In this document: one piece after another, positions 1 to 7,201 of the stretch
How the letters are laid out: each line of letters opens with the position of its first letter
Numbering within the stretch: the first letter of the stretch is position 1
Source: Planctomycetota bacterium
GTDB taxonomy: Bacteria; Planctomycetota; UBA8108; JACQVS01
DNA: 33,178 nt
Assembly (NCBI GenBank): GCA_016209605.1
Contig: JACQVS010000012.1
Coordinates: 1-33,178, forward strand
Reading direction: 5' to 3'
Translations under genes and position numbers: made by a program
The notes under the pieces: generated by a model
What the model was told of the DNA's origin: nothing
The model's input: the letters and a program-made list of their open reading frames with translations, nothing else
The model's database searches: none

Positions 1-2
1 AT

Positions 3-31
3 CTTGGCGTCCTCCGCGCCTTTGCGGTTAA
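3..31. repeat. Single arm of a dispersed 29-nt repeat
   Basis: These 29 bases match the right arm of the inverted repeat at 24200-24228 at 21 of 29 positions. Seven of the eight differences are C/T transitions, so this looks like a GC-shifted copy of the same element. Both copies end in GGTTAA. No second arm is visible here, though it could lie before the window. Confidence 0.45.
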
Positions 32-84
32 ATCCCTCTTCCTGGAATTTCAATTGAATTTTGCTTTTTAGGAGAACTTCAGCC

Positions 85-1122
85 ATGAACGATCTCAGAA
101 TCGGCATCGTCGGTCTGGGGTGGGTGGCGGGGGCGCACCTCGAGACCTTCAAGGCGGTGACGGGGGCGCGCGTGACGGCCGTCTGCTCGCGCCAGAAGCG
201 CGATGAGGCGGCGCTCCTCAAGCAGTACGGCGTGCCCTTGAAGGCCTACACCAGCTTCGAGGCCATGCTCGCCGACCGGGAGATCGACGCCATCGACATC
301 TGCACGCCCCATCCCTTCCACGCCCAGCAGGCCATCGCCGCGGCGCGCGCCGGGAAGCATCTCATCATCGAGAAGCCGATCAGCTTGAGCTTCGAGGACG
401 CCAAGGCCGTGCGCCAGGCCATCCGCCAGGCCGGGGTCAAGGCCTGCGTCTGCTTCGAGTGCCGCTACAGCGCCCACTTCACCTTGATCAAGTCGGCCAT
501 CGACCAGGGGCTCCTCGGCGAGCTGCACTTCGGCGAGGTCGACTACTACCACGGCATCGGCCCCTGGTACGGCCAGTTCGCCTGGAACGTCAAGAAGGAC
601 TTCGGCGGGAGCAGCCTGCTCACCGCCGGCTGCCACGCCCTCGACGGCCTGCTTTTTTTCATGCCGGGCGAGGTCGAGGAGGTCGCCAGTTACCAGACCC
701 GGTCGCGCAGCCGGACCTTCGCGCCGTACGAGTACGAGACCACCAGCGTCACCATCCTCAAGTTCAAGGGCGGCAAGGCGGCCAAGGTCACCTCGTCCAT
801 CGACTGCCTGCAGCCTTACTACTTCCACATCCACCTCCTCGGGAGCGAGGGGAGCCTCCTCGACAACCGCATTTACTCGGCGAAGCTCAAGGGCATGACC
901 AAGCAGCGCTGGAGCACGCTCGAGACCGCCCTCATCGACTCGGGCGACGTCAGCGACCACCCGTACCAGCCGCAGTTCCAGGCTTTCGCCGACAGCGTTC
1001 AGAAGGGCCAGCCCATGCCGCTCACCGATTTCGACACCGCCTTCGAAACCCACCGCGCCGTCTTCGCCGCCGACCTCTCGGCGAAGCTGGGGCGGCCGGT
1101 GAAGCCGAGCGAGCTGGTTTGA
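85..1122 (+). CDS. Gfo/Idh/MocA family NAD(P)-dependent oxidoreductase
   Basis: A cytosolic dehydrogenase of about 345 residues, probably acting on a sugar, inositol or similar polyol; the substrate cannot be read from the sequence. The N-terminal Rossmann fold begins with [10 protein letters not shown] (residues 7-16). The family E-K-P motif is at residues 96-98, with K97 the expected catalytic lysine, and a G-C-H-A-L-D stretch follows in the C-terminal alpha/beta domain. The ATG at 85 is chosen because AGGAGA lies just upstream at 70-75; a TTG at 61 is possible but lacks such a site. mutM starts four bases after the stop, so the two are probably cotranscribed, although they have no obvious functional link. 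Family is certain, substrate unknown. Confidence 0.9.
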   Translation: MNDLRIGIVGLGWVAGAHLETFKAVTGARVTAVCSRQKRDEAALLKQYGVPLKAYTSFEAMLADREIDAIDICTPHPFHAQQAIAAARAGKHLIIEKPISLSFEDAKAVRQAIRQAGVKACVCFECRYSAHFTLIKSAIDQGLLGELHFGEVDYYHGIGPWYGQFAWNVKKDFGGSSLLTAGCHALDGLLFFMPGEVEEVASYQTRSRSRTFAPYEYETTSVTILKFKGGKAAKVTSSIDCLQPYYFHIHLLGSEGSLLDNRIYSAKLKGMTKQRWSTLETALIDSGDVSDHPYQPQFQAFADSVQKGQPMPLTDFDTAFETHRAVFAADLSAKLGRPVKPSELV

Positions 1123-1126
1123 AGCC

Positions 1127-1951
1127 ATGCCGGAGCTGCCGGAAGTCGAAACGGTGCGCCGGGGGCTGCTGCCGCATCTGGTGGGGAGGCGCATCGAGGC
1201 CATCGAGGCGCGCGTCGGCCGCTTGCGAGGGCCCCTCGATGCTGCGGCGCTGAGGGAAAAGGCCGCCGGCCGGCGGATCGAAGGCTTGCGCCGGCGGGCG
1301 AAGTACCTCATCGCCGACCTGGAGGGGGAGGCGAAGCTCATCATTCACCTCGGGATGACCGGGCGGCTGCTCCTCAAGCCCCGCGAGGAGCCGCCGGCCC
1401 GGCACGATCACGTGGTCTTCCACCTGGAAGGCGGCCTCGACCTGCGCTTCCAGGACGCGCGGCGCTTCGGGCTGGTCGAGGTCTTGAGCGCCGCGGAGCT
1501 GGAGGCGGACGAGCGCTTCTTGACCCTGGGCGTGGAGCCGCTCTCGCGGGCGGCCTCGGCGGCGCACTTCTACAAGCGCTCCCGCCGGCTCAAGAAGCCG
1601 GTGAAGAACTTCCTCATGGACTTCCACCACGTCGCGGGGATCGGCAACATCTACGCCAGCGAGGCCTTGTTCCTCGCCGGCATCCATCCGGGGCGGTCGG
1701 CGGGGGGCTTGAGCCTCGAGCGGTGGGGGCGCCTCGTCCGGGCGGTCAAGAAGGTCCTGCGCGACTCCATCCGCCGCGGCGGCACCACCTTCCGCGACTT
1801 CCGGAACTCCAGCGGCGAGGCCGGCTACTTCCAGGTGCTCCTCCGCGTCTACGACCGCGCCGGCGAGCCCTGCCGCCGCTGCCGCCGGCCGATCCAGAAA
1901 AAGGTCATGGCCGGCCGCTCGACCTTCTACTGCCCGAGCTGCCAGAGGTAA
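1127..1951 (+). CDS. mutM: Formamidopyrimidine-DNA glycosylase (Fpg/MutM)
   Basis: A base-excision repair enzyme that removes 8-oxoguanine and ring-opened purines and then cleaves the abasic site. The 274 residues match the usual family length. The N-terminus MPELPEVET is diagnostic: after Met removal Pro becomes the Schiff-base nucleophile and the adjacent Glu the acid. K59 in RAKYL is the conserved damage-recognition lysine. The helix-two-turn-helix region contains VAGIGNIYASEALF. The C-terminus carries a zinc finger of the form CXXC-X16-CXXC. One small oddity is MDFHHVAGIGN where most homologues read closer to LDQ..VAGIGN. The ATG follows the upstream stop by four bases. Confidence 0.96.
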   Translation: MPELPEVETVRRGLLPHLVGRRIEAIEARVGRLRGPLDAAALREKAAGRRIEGLRRRAKYLIADLEGEAKLIIHLGMTGRLLLKPREEPPARHDHVVFHLEGGLDLRFQDARRFGLVEVLSAAELEADERFLTLGVEPLSRAASAAHFYKRSRRLKKPVKNFLMDFHHVAGIGNIYASEALFLAGIHPGRSAGGLSLERWGRLVRAVKKVLRDSIRRGGTTFRDFRNSSGEAGYFQVLLRVYDRAGEPCRRCRRPIQKKVMAGRSTFYCPSCQR

Positions 1952-2105
1952 AACCTCCGGGTCGCCCGCTCCAGGGAAAAAAGGCTGGAATCGGCGGCGC
2001 GGATATGCCATGATGATGTCCAGCAATCGGACATTTGACGTACATTTACGGCTCTCGGGCGAGATTTTATTTCCATAAGTCGGCTGGGCTTAAAAATTTT
2101 GGTAA

Positions 2106-2122
2106 TCGGCAAGCTGTTTGCA
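2106..2122 (+). promoter_or_regulatory. Candidate sigma-54 (-24/-12) promoter
   Basis: TCGGCAAGCTGTTTGCA fits the sigma-54 consensus TTGGCACGNNNNTTGCW at all but two defined positions, with the required GG (2108-2109) and GC (2120-2121) exactly ten bases apart. Transcription would start near 2133, leaving a 5' UTR of about 60 nt before the response-regulator ATG. No enhancer-binding activator is visible nearby. This is a motif match only. Confidence 0.42.
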
Positions 2123-2195
2123 ATACCAATCGGGTGAGTTGAAATCTGGGCTCTCCCTGAACGTGGGGCCCGGTTCCAGGATTGGAGGAGGGAGC

Positions 2196-2570
2196 ATGAT
2201 GACGGAAACAGCGACCGAGAAGAAGAAGGTGCTGATCGTCGACGACGAGGCTGGCATTCGCATCCTCTACGACCGCGAGCTGCGCAAGGAAGGCTACGAG
2301 GTTCTGCACGCCTCGAGCGGCCCGGAATGCCTGCGCCTGGTGGAGGAGGAGAAGCCCGACATCGTGGTCCTCGACATCCGCATGCCGGGCATGGACGGGA
2401 TCCAGGTCCTGCATCGCATTCTCGAGGCGGATAACGAGCTGCCCGTGGTGATCAACACCGCCTACTCCTCGTATCGCGATAACTTCATGACCTGGGTCGC
2501 CAACGCCTACCTGATCAAGTCTTCCGACCTCACCGAGCTGAAGAACACCATCCGCGCGCTGCTGGATTGA
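2196..2570 (+). CDS. Stand-alone response regulator receiver (CheY-like)
   Basis: A 124-residue protein made of one receiver domain and no output domain. The acidic pair D16-D17 lies in VLIVDDE, the phosphoacceptor D60 in VVLDIRMPGMDG, the conserved Thr in INTAYSS, and the conserved Lys in LIKSSDL near the C-terminus. It probably passes a signal by protein-protein contact, as CheY- or Spo0F-type proteins do. No histidine kinase is adjacent, so the partner is unknown. The ATG at 2196 is chosen for a strong GGAGGAGGGA just upstream (2184-2193). A second ATG follows directly. A sigma-54-like promoter is about 75 bases upstream. Confidence 0.93.
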   Translation: MMTETATEKKKVLIVDDEAGIRILYDRELRKEGYEVLHASSGPECLRLVEEEKPDIVVLDIRMPGMDGIQVLHRILEADNELPVVINTAYSSYRDNFMTWVANAYLIKSSDLTELKNTIRALLD

Positions 2571-2627
2571 CCCGACCGGCCCTCGGCTCACGGCCGCCCG
2601 GCGAGGCGGTCGAAGCTCCAGGCGAAG

Positions 2628-2785
2628 GCGGCGAAGAGGTTTTCCAGCTCACCTTGCCCCCCCCGCGCCGAGCGCATTTACCTCACCCTGGTGCGTGCCT
2701 GGGTGGAAGGGGATGTCGTATTCCCGGCCGACGACCTGATCCCGCACCCCTACAGCTTCAGCTTCCGAGTCTATGAGCGGGCGTG
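2628..2785 (+). pseudogene. folA: Decayed 3' fragment of folA (dihydrofolate reductase)
   Basis: The last third of a dihydrofolate reductase gene. From 2664 it translates as RAERIYLTLVRAWVEGD.., close to the intact folA at 5098-5583, and ends in PYSFSFRVYERA followed by TGA. It is clearly broken: four extra C bases near 2660 shift the frame, a block of about 19 codons is missing before the PHPYSF motif, and a two-residue SF is duplicated. No start codon or N-terminal two-thirds is present. The sequence after the stop also resembles that after the other folA fragment at 15145-15250. It is in the same orientation as the intact folA. Confidence 0.85.
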
Positions 2786-2875
2786 ACTCCGGCGATTTAA
2801 TTCCCAACGAGTCCTTGGCGAGAGCGGCGATTTTTATTAAAAAAATCATCGCCTCGAACGGTCTGGTTGAGTTCC

Positions 2876-2881
2876 TATAAT
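2876..2881 (+). promoter_or_regulatory. Possible -10 element for higBA
   Basis: A perfect TATAAT in the AT-rich leader of the toxin-antitoxin pair, about 80 bases before the higB start. No convincing -35 hexamer lies 15-19 bases upstream, so this is weak. A second TATAAT at 2948-2953 would put the transcript start almost on the start codon. Confidence 0.25.
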
Positions 2882-2902
2882 ACACTTTTCAATTTCGTCA
2901 AC

Positions 2903-2913
2903 GAGATGATCTC
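2903..2913. promoter_or_regulatory. Palindrome, possible HigA operator
   Basis: GAGATGATCTC is a perfect 5-bp inverted repeat around one base, lying between the putative -10 element and higB. HigA antitoxins commonly repress their own operon by binding such palindromes. The assignment is inferred from position only. Confidence 0.25.
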
Positions 2914-2959
2914 TGCCTTTGTATGGTGCGCTATTGCGGCATAGGAGTATAATATAGAA

Positions 2960-3256
2960 GTGCCCATTCGAAGTTTTCGGAATGCCGGGACTGCAGATAT
3001 TGCGAATCGCCGGAATACGAAAGCAGCGCGGATTCTTCTACCCAGAGAGCTTCATGAGAAGGCTTGGCTGAAATTGACTCGATTAAATGCATCGCCTTCT
3101 CTTCAATCTCTGCAAAGTTTGAGAGGCAATCGCCTTGAAGCGCTGAGAGGGGATCGGGATGGCCAATTTAGCATTCGGATTAATGATCGCTATCGGATTT
3201 GCTTCGAATGGGTGAGCAACAATGCTGAGAATCTAGAAATTGTCGATTACCATTGA
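2960..3256 (+). CDS. higB: HigB-family toxin of a type II toxin-antitoxin system
   Basis: A 98-residue RelE/ParE-superfamily protein of the HigB type, expected to be a ribosome-dependent mRNA endonuclease. Family signatures are LNASPSLQSL, GNRLEALRGDRDGQFSIRIN, YRICFEW and the terminal IVDYH. The N-terminus PIRSFRNAGT matches the usual 'IKSFxxKG' opening. The start is a GTG with AGGAG 12 bases upstream (2943-2947). The gene is visibly more AT-rich than its neighbours, which suggests acquisition. higA follows after ten bases, giving the toxin-first order typical of higBA. Confidence 0.9.
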   Translation: MPIRSFRNAGTADIANRRNTKAARILLPRELHEKAWLKLTRLNASPSLQSLQSLRGNRLEALRGDRDGQFSIRINDRYRICFEWVSNNAENLEIVDYH

Positions 3257-3266
3257 GAGGTAAAGC

Positions 3267-3566
3267 ATGGCTAAAATGAAACCCGCCCACCCTGGATTGG
3301 TTCTACAGGATGAGCTCGATGAGCTTGGAATATCCCAGAGAGATCTTGCCGCTCGCCTTCGGGTGGATGCATCCAGAATTAATGATATCTGCCGCGGGCG
3401 TCGAGGAATTTCACCAGAAATGGCCATCAAGCTGGACAGAGCACTAGGCGGAACGCCGGAATTTTGGATGAATCTTCAGATTCAATGGGAATTGAGCCAG
3501 TTCGATAACCGGGAATACAATTTCATCGAGCAAATCACTGGGAATAAATGGAGGAGCATGCAATAG
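3267..3566 (+). CDS. higA: HigA-family antitoxin (XRE-type HTH)
   Basis: A 99-residue antitoxin that should bind HigB and repress the operon. The family opening HPGLVLQDELDELGISQ is followed by a helix-turn-helix (QRDLAARLRVDASRINDICRG) and the characteristic ALGGTPEFWMNLQ. An ATG with GAGAGG about six bases upstream starts it ten bases after higB. It is AT-rich like higB. The short tail after residue 80 could be native or could contain residues added at the junction with the broken ABC permease gene, which begins on the other strand directly after this stop. Confidence 0.9.
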   Translation: MAKMKPAHPGLVLQDELDELGISQRDLAARLRVDASRINDICRGRRGISPEMAIKLDRALGGTPEFWMNLQIQWELSQFDNREYNFIEQITGNKWRSMQ

Positions 3567-3961
3567 AGCGGGATGGCGGCGATGAAAAACTGCGCTGCCA
3601 CGATCAGCCGGCCGCCGGCGGCGGCGAGGAGGATCTGGCCCGCGGTCAAGGGGGAGGCGATGTAGACCTCGAGGAGCCCGCGGTTCCGCTCTTCTTCCAG
3701 GGCGCCGGCGAGGAGCGCCGGCCCGATGAAAAGCGCCGCGGCATAGCCGCTCAGGAAGAGCGCCGCGGAGAGGGCTCGGCTGGTTGATCCGGCGCGCTCC
3801 CCGGACGCTTCCAGGCCTTTCCCCAGCCAGAGGGCGATGAGGAGGAAGGCGAAGGGAACGGCGAGGATGAGAAACTTTCCGGCCCAGAAACTCTTTCGCG
3901 CCGAAAGGAGCTCGACCTCCTTCCCGAGCAGGGCCAGATTCTGGCGCCAGCGCCCGCTCAT
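3567..3961 (-). pseudogene. Truncated ABC-2 type transporter permease
   Basis: This minus-strand stretch encodes about the first 130 residues of an ABC-2 permease. It has one hydrophobic segment near residues 30-46, a second around 65-85, and the family motif GPALLAGALEEERNRGLLEVYIASPLTAGQ. Such permeases normally have about 250 or more residues and five to six membrane helices. Here the frame runs straight into the antisense of higA, where the residues no longer resemble a permease. The simplest reading is that the AT-rich higBA segment replaced or interrupted its 3' end. The start overlaps the stop of the ATPase remnant by four bases (ATGA), as in an intact ABC operon. Confidence 0.8.
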
Positions 3962-4188
3962 GAGACCGTCCCCTTGGTGAGGCGCAGGAAGGCCTCCTCG
4001 AGGTCGACCTCGCGCTCCAGGAAGCGGGTCAAGCGGAAGCCGGCGCTGAAGATGGCGCTCGCGACGTCCGCGAGCGACACTCCGTCGTCTGCGATCTGAA
4101 GCTCCACCCCCCGGCCGACGGCGAGGTCGACCCCATCCAGCGCCCGGAGGCCGGTATACTCCTTGGTGAGCTTGTCGGTTGAGATCAT
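3958..4188 (-). pseudogene. ABC transporter ATPase with large internal deletion
   Basis: An open frame of 76 residues joins the first two dozen residues of an ABC ATPase (TDKLTKEYTGLRALDGVDLAV) directly to the last fifty, including the typical C-terminal VDLEEAFLRLTKG. Walker A, Q-loop, LSGGQ signature, Walker B and H-loop are all missing, so it cannot hydrolyse ATP. The frame is preserved across the deletion. With the truncated permease that overlaps it, this is the remnant of a two-gene exporter operon. Confidence 0.82.
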
Positions 4189-4288
4189 GGAGGATGCTGA
4201 AGTAATGAATTCAAGCCCGGTGCTTCTTTATTCTCGCATAAAAGTTCGTTAAAATCCCATGCTGAAGAGAATTTAGGATATAGAAACC

Positions 4289-5083
4289 ATGCGACAGTAC
4301 CTCGAACTCCTGCAACACATTCTCGATCACGGCGCCGAGAAGGGGGACCGCACCGGCACCGGCACGAAGAGCATCTTCGGCTGGCAGATGCGCTTCAACC
4401 TTGAAGACGGCTTTCCGCTCGTGACCACGAAGAAGGTCCATCTCAAGTCGGTTGTCCACGAGCTGCTCTGGTTCCTGAAGGGGGACACCAACATCCGTTA
4501 CTTGAAGGAGAACGGCGTCTCCATCTGGGACGAGTGGGCCGATGAGAACGGCGACCTCGGCCCCATCTACGGCCGGCAGTGGCGCTCCTGGGCCGCTCCC
4601 GGCGGCCGGACCATCGACCAGCTCGCCGAGGTGCTCCGGCTCATCCGCGCCGAGCCGGACTCGCGCCGGCTCGTCGTGAGCGCCTGGAACGTCGCCGACC
4701 TCCCCCGCATGAAGCTGCCGCCTTGCCACGTGCTTTTTCAGTTTTACGTCGCCGGGGGACGGCTCTCCTGCCAGCTTTACCAGCGCAGCGCCGATGTCTT
4801 CCTGGGCGTGCCGTTCAACATCGCCTCCTACGCCCTGCTGGCGCACCTCGTGGCGCAGGTGAGCGGGCTCAAACCCGGAGACTTCGTCCACACCTTCGGC
4901 GACGCCCATCTCTACTTGAACCACCTCGAGCCGGCGCGGCACCAGCTGGCGCGCGAGCCGAGGCCGCTCCCCTCGCTCCGCCTCAACCCGGAGGTCCAGG
5001 ACCTCTTCTCGTTCCGCTACGAGGACATCTCGGTCCTCGACTACCACCCCCATCCCGCCATCCCGGCCAAGGTCGCGGTCTGA
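4289..5083 (+). CDS. thyA: Thymidylate synthase
   Basis: Converts dUMP to dTMP using methylene-tetrahydrofolate, releasing dihydrofolate. The 264 residues equal the length of the short E. coli-type enzyme. Visible landmarks are [12 protein letters not shown] at the N-terminus, the active-site cysteine C146 in [31 protein letters not shown], the dUMP/folate-binding [12 protein letters not shown], and the C-terminal PAKVAV. The start is supported by an AGGAT about eight bases upstream and by the conserved MRQYLELL opening. folA follows after 14 bases, the usual pairing because DHFR recycles the dihydrofolate made here. All catalytic landmarks are intact. Confidence 0.97.
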   Translation: MRQYLELLQHILDHGAEKGDRTGTGTKSIFGWQMRFNLEDGFPLVTTKKVHLKSVVHELLWFLKGDTNIRYLKENGVSIWDEWADENGDLGPIYGRQWRSWAAPGGRTIDQLAEVLRLIRAEPDSRRLVVSAWNVADLPRMKLPPCHVLFQFYVAGGRLSCQLYQRSADVFLGVPFNIASYALLAHLVAQVSGLKPGDFVHTFGDAHLYLNHLEPARHQLAREPRPLPSLRLNPEVQDLFSFRYEDISVLDYHPHPAIPAKVAV

Positions 5084-5097
5084 ACGGTAGGAGCGGC

Positions 5098-5583
5098 ATG
5101 AGAGTCTCCTTGATCGCCGCCATGTCGGAAAACCGGGTCATCGGCCGCCGGAACGCCCTCCCCTGGCGCCTGCCGGCCGACTTGAAGCGCTTCAAGCAGC
5201 TCACCACCGGCCACCCGATCATCATGGGGCGGAAGACCTGGGAGTCGATCGGCCGAGCGCTCCCCGGGCGCGAATCCATCGTCATCTCGAAAAATCCGCG
5301 CTTCCAGGCCCCCGGCGCGCGGGTGGTGGGCTCGCTGGAGGAGGCCCTGGAGCGCTGCGCCGGCGAGGAGGAGGTCTTCGTGATCGGCGGCGAGGCGGTT
5401 TTCCGGCTCGCCTTGCCCCGCGCCGAGCGTCTCTACCTCACCCTGGTGCACGCCGAGGTAGAGGGGGACATCTTCTTCCCGGCCGACCTCTCGCGGGGCT
5501 GGAGGCTGGTCCAGGACGAGCCGCACCCGGCCGGCGGCCGGAATCCGCACCCCTACAGCTTCCGCGTCTATGAGCGGGCGTAG
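5098..5583 (+). CDS. folA: Dihydrofolate reductase
   Basis: Reduces dihydrofolate to tetrahydrofolate with NADPH, completing the cycle with thyA just upstream. The 161 residues are the normal length. It opens with VSLIAAMSENRVIGRRNALPW; the substrate-binding acid is D28 in LPADLKRF, and the NADPH-binding motif IMGRKTWESIG and VFVIGGEAVF are both present. It ends in HPYSFRVYERA. The start at 5098 has TAGGAGC a few bases upstream. Its last 85 coding bases and about 20 bases beyond recur at 15145-15250, and a decayed copy of its 3' part is at 2628-2785. After about 5603 the downstream sequence switches to the convergent DUF1501 gene. Confidence 0.97.
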   Translation: MRVSLIAAMSENRVIGRRNALPWRLPADLKRFKQLTTGHPIIMGRKTWESIGRALPGRESIVISKNPRFQAPGARVVGSLEEALERCAGEEEVFVIGGEAVFRLALPRAERLYLTLVHAEVEGDIFFPADLSRGWRLVQDEPHPAGGRNPHPYSFRVYERA

Positions 5584-5603
5584 GATTTTTTCCAGCAAGT
5601 CCT
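5499..5603 (+). repeat. folA 3'-end repeat, copy in the intact gene
   Basis: This copy lies within the intact folA and extends 20 bases past its stop. It aligns to 15145-15250 with four substitutions and one extra T, about 95% identity. The match stops abruptly at AGCAAGTCCT, next to the end of the DUF1501 gene. It shares a more diverged relationship with 2628-2785. Confidence 0.85.
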
Positions 5604-5608
5604 GAGGT

Positions 5609-7180
5609 TTAGGCTTTCTCGAACTCTCCCTTGGCCGGCGGGCTCTTGAGCAGCTCGCGCACCACCCGGCAGGGGCCGTGGTCGGCCGTCAAGCGCTCCG
5701 CCCGGCCGTTGTGGAAGAAGGTCAGGCGCCGGTGGTCCAGCCCCAGGAGGTAAAGCAGGGTGGCGTGGAAGTCGCCCGATCCGACGCGATCGACCGCCGC
5801 CTTGTGGCCCACCTCATCGGTCTCGCCGTAAGTCTGGCCGCCTTCGATGCCGCCCCCGGCGAGCCAGATGCTGAAGCCCTGGCCGTTGTGGTCGCGGCCG
5901 GGCTTCTTGCCGGGGCCGTGGTTCTCCACCACCGGCAGGCGGCCGATCTCGCCGCCCCAGATGACCAGCGTCGTGTCGAGGAGCCCCCGCTGCTTCAAGT
6001 CCTTGACCAGAGCAGCGGCCGGCTGGTCGGTGCGCTCGCAGCAGCGCCGCAGGTTCCCCTCCAGGTCCTCGTGGTTGTCCCAGATCTGGCCGTTGATCAG
6101 GATGTGGACGAACCGCACGCCGCGCTCCACCAGGCGCCGGGCCAGCAGGCAGCGCTCGCCGTAGGAGCGCGTCGCCTCGCGGTCGAGCCCGTAGAGCTTG
6201 CGGATGGAGGGCGGCTCGCTGGTCAAGTCGAGGGCCTCCTGCGCCGAAGCCTGCAGGCGCGCCGCCAGCTCGTAGCTCTGGATGCGGGCCTCGAGGGCTC
6301 CATCTCCGCCCAGGCGCTCCTGATGCCGGCGGTCGAGCCACTCGATCAGCTCGAGCTGCTGCTCCTGCAAGGCTCCCTTCAGATCCGGCGGGGGGTTCAA
6401 GTTCAGGATGCGCGGCTCCTGCGGGCGGATGGGCGTCCCCTGGTATATCGGCGGCAGCCAGCCCTGCGACCAGTTGCGCACGCCGTCCACCGGCAGGCCT
6501 CCCGGATCGGTGAGCACGATGTAAGCCGGCAGGTTCTGCGATTCGCAGCCCAGGCCGTACGTGATCCACGAGCCCAGCGCCGGCCGCCCCGGCCGCGGCA
6601 GGCCGGTGTTCATCGACCAGATGGAAGGCTCGTGGCCGTTGATGCCGGTGTACATCGAGCGCACCACGGCGAGGTCATCGGCGATCGAGGCGGTGTGCGG
6701 CAAGAGCACCGAAAACGGCGTGCCGCACTCGCCGTGCCGCTGGAACTTGAACGGGCTCGCCATCAGCGTGCGGGTGGCGCGGTTCTGAAAGCTGAAGACG
6801 ATGTCGCCCTGGTACTCCTTGCCGTTGTGCCGGTCAAGCTCCGGCTTGGGGTCCATGAGGTCGACGTGCGACGGCCCGCCGTGCATGAAGAGTGAGATCA
6901 CCGCCCTGGCGGCTGGACGGAAATGCGGAGGCTTTGCCTTGAGGTCAAAGACCTGATCGCGGCGCGGTTGGTGCAATTTTTTTTCGGGGTCCGGAGGGGC
7001 TTCCTCGGCCCGCAGGCCCCCGCTTCCCAGCCGGCCTTCCTCGGCGAGCAGGCTGAGCAAGGCCAGGCCGCCGAGGCCGCCGCCGTAGCGGAGGAGGAAC
7101 TCGCGGCGCGACAAGGCCAGCCACGCGGGATTGCGGTAGTGGAGCTTCATTTCGAGATCGCTGAATTCGCGCCTGGTCAT
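5609..7180 (-). CDS. DUF1501 domain protein with twin-arginine signal
   Basis: A 523-residue member of the DUF1501 family (alkaline-phosphatase/sulfatase-like fold), abundant in Planctomycetota and usually encoded beside DUF1549/DUF1553 cytochrome proteins, as here. A twin-arginine motif SRREFLLR precedes a hydrophobic stretch (GGGLGGLALLSLLA), pointing to Tat export. Landmarks are FMHGGPSHVDLMDPKP near residue 100, SWITYGLGCESQNLPAYIVL, VDGVRNWSQGWLPP, and WGGEIGRLPVVENHGPGKKPGRDH towards the C-terminus. The start at 7180 has GAGGA about eight bases upstream. It begins 21 bases after the 7202-9835 gene, so they form an operon. The biochemical role is not established; involvement in polysaccharide or sulfate-ester metabolism is only an inference. 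Confidence 0.92.
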   Translation of the reverse strand: MTRREFSDLEMKLHYRNPAWLALSRREFLLRYGGGLGGLALLSLLAEEGRLGSGGLRAEEAPPDPEKKLHQPRRDQVFDLKAKPPHFRPAARAVISLFMHGGPSHVDLMDPKPELDRHNGKEYQGDIVFSFQNRATRTLMASPFKFQRHGECGTPFSVLLPHTASIADDLAVVRSMYTGINGHEPSIWSMNTGLPRPGRPALGSWITYGLGCESQNLPAYIVLTDPGGLPVDGVRNWSQGWLPPIYQGTPIRPQEPRILNLNPPPDLKGALQEQQLELIEWLDRRHQERLGGDGALEARIQSYELAARLQASAQEALDLTSEPPSIRKLYGLDREATRSYGERCLLARRLVERGVRFVHILINGQIWDNHEDLEGNLRRCCERTDQPAAALVKDLKQRGLLDTTLVIWGGEIGRLPVVENHGPGKKPGRDHNGQGFSIWLAGGGIEGGQTYGETDEVGHKAAVDRVGSGDFHATLLYLLGLDHRRLTFFHNGRAERLTADHGPCRVVRELLKSPPAKGEFEKA

Positions 7181-7201
7181 GAATCGATCCTCATTCCATG
7201 A

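Larger units (their letters stand above)
2571..2959. other. Non-coding gap with folA remnant and AT-rich leader of higBA
   Basis: This 389-base gap has no intact gene. Its first part holds a degenerate folA 3' end (2628-2785). From about 2786 the base composition turns distinctly AT-rich, continuing into the higBA genes. It contains two TATAAT hexamers (2876-2881 and 2948-2953) and a perfect 11-bp palindrome, GAGATGATCTC, at 2903-2913. Confidence 0.7.
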
